A stretch of 64,000 bases of DNA, from assembly GCF_020164435.1 (NCBI RefSeq), contig NZ_JAIUDQ010000010.1, positions 102,749 to 166,748 on the forward strand, written 5' to 3'. Under the pieces are notes generated by a model. The model ran no database searches. It was not told where the DNA came from and worked only from the letters and a program-made list of their open reading frames with translations. The translations under genes were made by a program, and so were the position numbers. Shown here piece by piece: positions 60,994 through 64,000 of this stretch. Source of the stretch: Phyllobacterium lublinensis. GTDB taxonomy: Bacteria; Pseudomonadota; Alphaproteobacteria; Rhizobiales; Rhizobiaceae. Position 1 is the stretch's first letter; the number at the start of each line of letters is the position of its first letter.

Positions 60994-61896
60994 ATGAATT
61001 TGCGTTCTGTGGATCTTAATCTCCTTGTCGTGTTGGACGCACTTTTCGACGAGGGGCATGTTTCGCGTGCAGCGAAGCGGCTTGGTCTTTCGCAGCCAGC
61101 CGCATCAAGTGCGCTGGAGCGCTGCCGCCAGCTCTTCAACGACCCGTTGCTGGAACGGGGCAAGGGCATGATGCGGCTGACGCCGAAAGCCGAATCGCTG
61201 CGTGTGCCGATCAAGAACCTGCTCGCCGACGTCAATCGCGTGCTGGATCCGCCAGCTGTCGACCTCGCCACCTTGCGCAAGACAATACGCATCGACATGG
61301 CGGATTACCCCTCCGTGGTCATCACTGGCGCCCTGCATCAAGCGCTTGCAGAATCGGCGCCCGGAATCGACCTGGTAGTTCAGTCCGGCCAAGGCTCGGT
61401 CGAGGATGTGCTCGACGATCTTGCCAAGGGAACGGTTGACCTTGCCGTTTCCATGTTCCCGAAGGTCGATGGATCCTTCAGGCGGCATGTTCTGCGCAAG
61501 GAGCATTTTGTGGTGATGATGCGCAAGGGGCATCCGGCTGCCGCTGCTTTCGATCTCGAGAAGTGGTTGACGTTTCCCCACCTCGTGGTTTCTGGCCTTG
61601 GTCATAGCAAGGTTGATCTCGACGAAACACTGGCGGCGCATGGCAGGGAACGTCGCGTCGGCATTGTCGTGCCGGGTTATTTGATGGTGCCGCCGCTTCT
61701 GGCCCGGTCGGACCTGATAGCGATGATCCCGAGCCTTTGTGTTCCGAAGGACGCCGCGGGCGACTTTGCAGTGTTGGAGCCGCCGATCCCGGTGGATGGT
61801 TTCACATTGCATCTCGTCTGGCATGGAAGGCGGGACCAGGATCCCGCCGTACATCATGTTGCAACGATTATTCAGGGTCTGCTTGAAGGGGCCTAG
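60994..61896 (+). CDS. LysR-family regulator
   Basis: This 300-residue LysR protein has MNLRSVDLNLLVVLDALFDE and the helix-turn-helix HVSRAAKRLGLSQPAASSALER at the N-terminus, and a LysR effector domain. It is 67 bases downstream of the reductase gene in the same direction and may regulate demethylase expression alongside the riboswitch, though this is inferred from position alone. Confidence 0.88.
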   Translation: MNLRSVDLNLLVVLDALFDEGHVSRAAKRLGLSQPAASSALERCRQLFNDPLLERGKGMMRLTPKAESLRVPIKNLLADVNRVLDPPAVDLATLRKTIRIDMADYPSVVITGALHQALAESAPGIDLVVQSGQGSVEDVLDDLAKGTVDLAVSMFPKVDGSFRRHVLRKEHFVVMMRKGHPAAAAFDLEKWLTFPHLVVSGLGHSKVDLDETLAAHGRERRVGIVVPGYLMVPPLLARSDLIAMIPSLCVPKDAAGDFAVLEPPIPVDGFTLHLVWHGRRDQDPAVHHVATIIQGLLEGA

Positions 61897-61967
61897 AAAA
61901 CCGCCGTCTTGCCGCCGTTGAGCATGACGCAAGATTCGATGTGCTTCTTGAGGGGGCTCCACTTTCG

Positions 61968-63866
61968 CTATCGATTCACTGCAAATATGTTGGATGGCGT
62001 TTGCCAGTCGATCTCGTTCGAACGGTAAAAACCAACACCGAAGGCATCCCAACGTGCTCCCTGATAGCCGAGACGTGTCTTGAAGCTGTCCCAGGAATGC
62101 GATGCCAAGGGTGACCAGCCTATTTCCGCAGTGGAAGCCAAGCGCGGGAAAGCCATGTAGTCGGTGTAGGTCGTCGGCGCAACGAAGCGCGGATCGGGGC
62201 CGCTTGGGAGGCTCCCGAAGCTGTCGGTGAAGGCGCGGTCGGCCCAGAGGAGGGCTTCCACGCCCAGGATATCGCTATCCGCAAGCAGTCGCGTATTGCC
62301 ATCCACCGAAGCCAATTCAGTTGTTGGATCCCAACCGTAGGATTTTTCGATGTTGACGGTATCCGCCCGCCCGTAAGGAGTGCTGGCATCGTATTTCATG
62401 TCGAGATAGGCGTGATCGGCTGGAGACATGACGAATTTGGCGCCCAGGCGCAGGCCATTTCGTACATGGGAGATGTTCGTGTTCTCGGCCGCCGTACCGA
62501 TTGTCTCGCGATCATTCTCGTCGCCCCGATACTGCAGCACGGTTCCCGGCGGCAATTCGGCTTGCCCAATCTGGTGCCAGCCCATCAGGAGTTTCTTAGT
62601 TGTCGCGGCCGGTATGGCTGTCGCATCGACATAGGCCGTCATTTGCTTGAGAGCCACGTTGGGCGCTTCGTCGCCCCCAATGTGGAGATAGGGCCCAGGC
62701 GTCAAAGCTGCCAAACTCGTCAGCACGGTGTCCAGGTAAGTCTTGGCATTGTCGATATGAGTATCATCATCGAGACAAATCGCTGGGTTGCCCACATCAA
62801 AACCGGAATAGGGCGGACGTCGTGTGTCGTTGCAATTCAGGTTGGCAATCGAAGCCTGGGCAGCAAGTGTATGCCCCGGGCCATCGATTTCCGGAACGAT
62901 CGTGATGTAGCGCGATCCGGCATAGGCGACGATGTCTCTGAACTGTGCGCGGGTGTAGAACCATTGATTTTCGGGTTTCGACGCGAACCCGCTCTGGGTC
63001 GTTCCGCCGATGCTCGTCAAATCCGGCAATTCGTCAATGGCGATACGCCAGCCCTGATCGTCCGTCAGATGAAGGTGCAGTGTGTTGATCTTGAGCAGGG
63101 CAATTTCGTCGATATATCGTTTGACCTCATCGACGGTGTAAAATCGACGCGCGACGTCGAGCATCGTGCCGCGGTAGTTGAAGCGCGGCCAATCGACGAT
63201 CTTCACGGCGGGGATGGCCCATGTGTGATTGGTGGTCTGGCTGCCATAGATTGCGGGCGGGAACAATTGCAGGAATGTCTGCACGCCGTTGAACAGGCCG
63301 TGAGCAGTTGCAGACCTGATTGCCACGCCATACTCGCCGGAGACAAGGGAGTAGCCTTCCGGCCCGATCTGCTCACCGTTCGGCCCTCTGAGTGCTCGGA
63401 TCTCGAGTTTTATGCATGGGGGGTCAACCACCGAGGGATCCCCGGTGATCATTGGATTGACCGGCAGTTCAAGACCAGTTGATGACTGGAGTGTCCTCCG
63501 CAGGTAATCAACAACCGGTGTCAGGCTTGCATCGCCCGCATCAATGGCGATCAAAGTCCTGTCAGAGAAAGTCGCGCCCGTTCCGGTCGTGTCTCCATAG
63601 GCGGGCACAGGCAACAATGGCGGAAAATTCGCGGATATGCTGCCGCTGCCCAATGCCGCTGCAATCGATGCCGTGTCGTCAAGCTGCGGATTCAAGCAAT
63701 ATTTGCTGTTCTGGCCGGATTTCGGCTGTTGCTGGTTGGCCCCCGGCTGAACGACTGGTGCAACTGGAAAAGTGGGCTCTGTTGGCGTCTTGGACGATTC
63801 GCTATTGCAGGCGATGAGCGCAAGTGGCAGCAGCAAAGCTCCTAAGCGTTGAAACATGCTCCTCAT
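61968..63866 (-). CDS. Beta-N-acetylhexosaminidase (GH20) lipoprotein
   Basis: This 632-residue protein has a lipoprotein signal with lipobox LIAC (ALLLPLALIACNSES), then a Pro/Gln-rich linker, a GH20b domain and the GH20 catalytic barrel. The Asp-Glu catalytic pair lies in YLHIGGDEAPNV, with NTLHLHLTDDQGWRI and EIDGPGH preceding. It removes terminal GlcNAc or GalNAc. ATG at 63866 follows GGGA. The open frame begins TTG at 63878. It is probably anchored to the outer membrane, acting on chitin fragments or glycans. Confidence 0.9.
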   Translation of the reverse strand: MRSMFQRLGALLLPLALIACNSESSKTPTEPTFPVAPVVQPGANQQQPKSGQNSKYCLNPQLDDTASIAAALGSGSISANFPPLLPVPAYGDTTGTGATFSDRTLIAIDAGDASLTPVVDYLRRTLQSSTGLELPVNPMITGDPSVVDPPCIKLEIRALRGPNGEQIGPEGYSLVSGEYGVAIRSATAHGLFNGVQTFLQLFPPAIYGSQTTNHTWAIPAVKIVDWPRFNYRGTMLDVARRFYTVDEVKRYIDEIALLKINTLHLHLTDDQGWRIAIDELPDLTSIGGTTQSGFASKPENQWFYTRAQFRDIVAYAGSRYITIVPEIDGPGHTLAAQASIANLNCNDTRRPPYSGFDVGNPAICLDDDTHIDNAKTYLDTVLTSLAALTPGPYLHIGGDEAPNVALKQMTAYVDATAIPAATTKKLLMGWHQIGQAELPPGTVLQYRGDENDRETIGTAAENTNISHVRNGLRLGAKFVMSPADHAYLDMKYDASTPYGRADTVNIEKSYGWDPTTELASVDGNTRLLADSDILGVEALLWADRAFTDSFGSLPSGPDPRFVAPTTYTDYMAFPRLASTAEIGWSPLASHSWDSFKTRLGYQGARWDAFGVGFYRSNEIDWQTPSNIFAVNR

Positions 63867-64000
63867 CAAATTTCCCAATACTCCATGCTGAGAATATCGG
63901 GATGATCTTTGAAAGGTCGGTCGGATACAATTGGTCTTTCGTATGAGAGCGGCGCATTCAAGCGTTGAACAGCGCCGCCCTAAGCGGTTCGAGAGCCTCA

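Noticed and set aside
62412..63482. Long open frame of 356 codons on the plus strand
   Set aside because: It lies wholly antisense to the GH20 gene, which has clear catalytic motifs. In this GC-rich DNA such shadow frames are common.
63949..63978. GCGGCGC/GCGCCGC stem near the right edge
   Set aside because: Seven-base stem with a 16-base loop and no T-run. The adjoining gene is outside the window, so it cannot be interpreted.

Overview
The window reads as chromosome or chromid DNA of an alphaproteobacterium of the order Hyphomicrobiales (Rhizobium, Phyllobacterium, Brucella or Mesorhizobium-like). Support comes from homospermidine synthase at the left edge, an ornithine decarboxylase with a long structured leader, the TrhO/PepF/DUF882/DUF3445 housekeeping set, an L-fucose operon laid out like that on the Sinorhizobium symbiotic megaplasmid, and several families of short palindromic intergenic repeats. 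GC is high almost throughout. The main exception is an AT-rich patch at about 19.6-19.8 kb before an unrecognised gene pair. I see no rRNA, tRNA, CRISPR array, prophage or complete insertion sequence. The genus is an inference.

Layout. 1-14.7 kb: housekeeping and small metabolic genes (homospermidine synthase start, DUF3445 haem N-demethylase-like protein, oligoendopeptidase F, secreted DUF882 protein, KDPG aldolase, tRNA hydroxylase TrhO, DUF533 protein, aminotransferase, acetyltransferase, Ni/Co exporter with DUF1007 partner, LysR, amidase). 14.9-17.2 kb: probable speF-type leader RNA, ornithine decarboxylase and an acetyltransferase. 17.2-21.5 kb: esterase, 6-phosphogluconate dehydrogenase, then an unrecognised 454-residue protein overlapping a Nudix hydrolase. 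21.6-29.2 kb: an RpiR regulator divergent from N-formylglutamate amidohydrolase, amino acid permease, glutamine-synthetase-like ligase, aldehyde dehydrogenase and iron alcohol dehydrogenase. This is most simply read as catabolism of an amine or amino alcohol through gamma-glutamylation. 29.3-34.1 kb: a PIN/Phd toxin-antitoxin pair and a four-gene ABC importer.

34.4-38.0 kb: EmrAB-type efflux pump divergent from its TetR regulator, with two mirrored operators. 38.0-41.3 kb: Zur and a zinc ABC importer with a candidate Zur box. 41.3-45.7 kb: TerC/CBS membrane protein, DUF924 and a KefC-type antiporter. 45.8-58.0 kb: an L-fucose catabolic locus (lactonase, IclR regulator, sugar ABC importer, two enolase-superfamily dehydratases, mutarotase, oxidoreductases, FAH hydrolase). 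58.3-61.9 kb: a clear cobalamin riboswitch followed by a Rieske oxygenase/reductase pair of the glycine-betaine demethylase type and a LysR regulator. 62.0-63.9 kb: a GH20 beta-hexosaminidase lipoprotein.

How the parts work together. Ornithine decarboxylase makes putrescine, which homospermidine synthase turns into homospermidine. The fucose locus imports the sugar and takes it by the non-phosphorylating route towards pyruvate and lactate. Zur, ZnuABC and probably the Ni/Co exporter manage metals. The riboswitch in front of the demethylase genes is the most unusual regulatory link, because it ties a B12-independent demethylation to cobalamin status.
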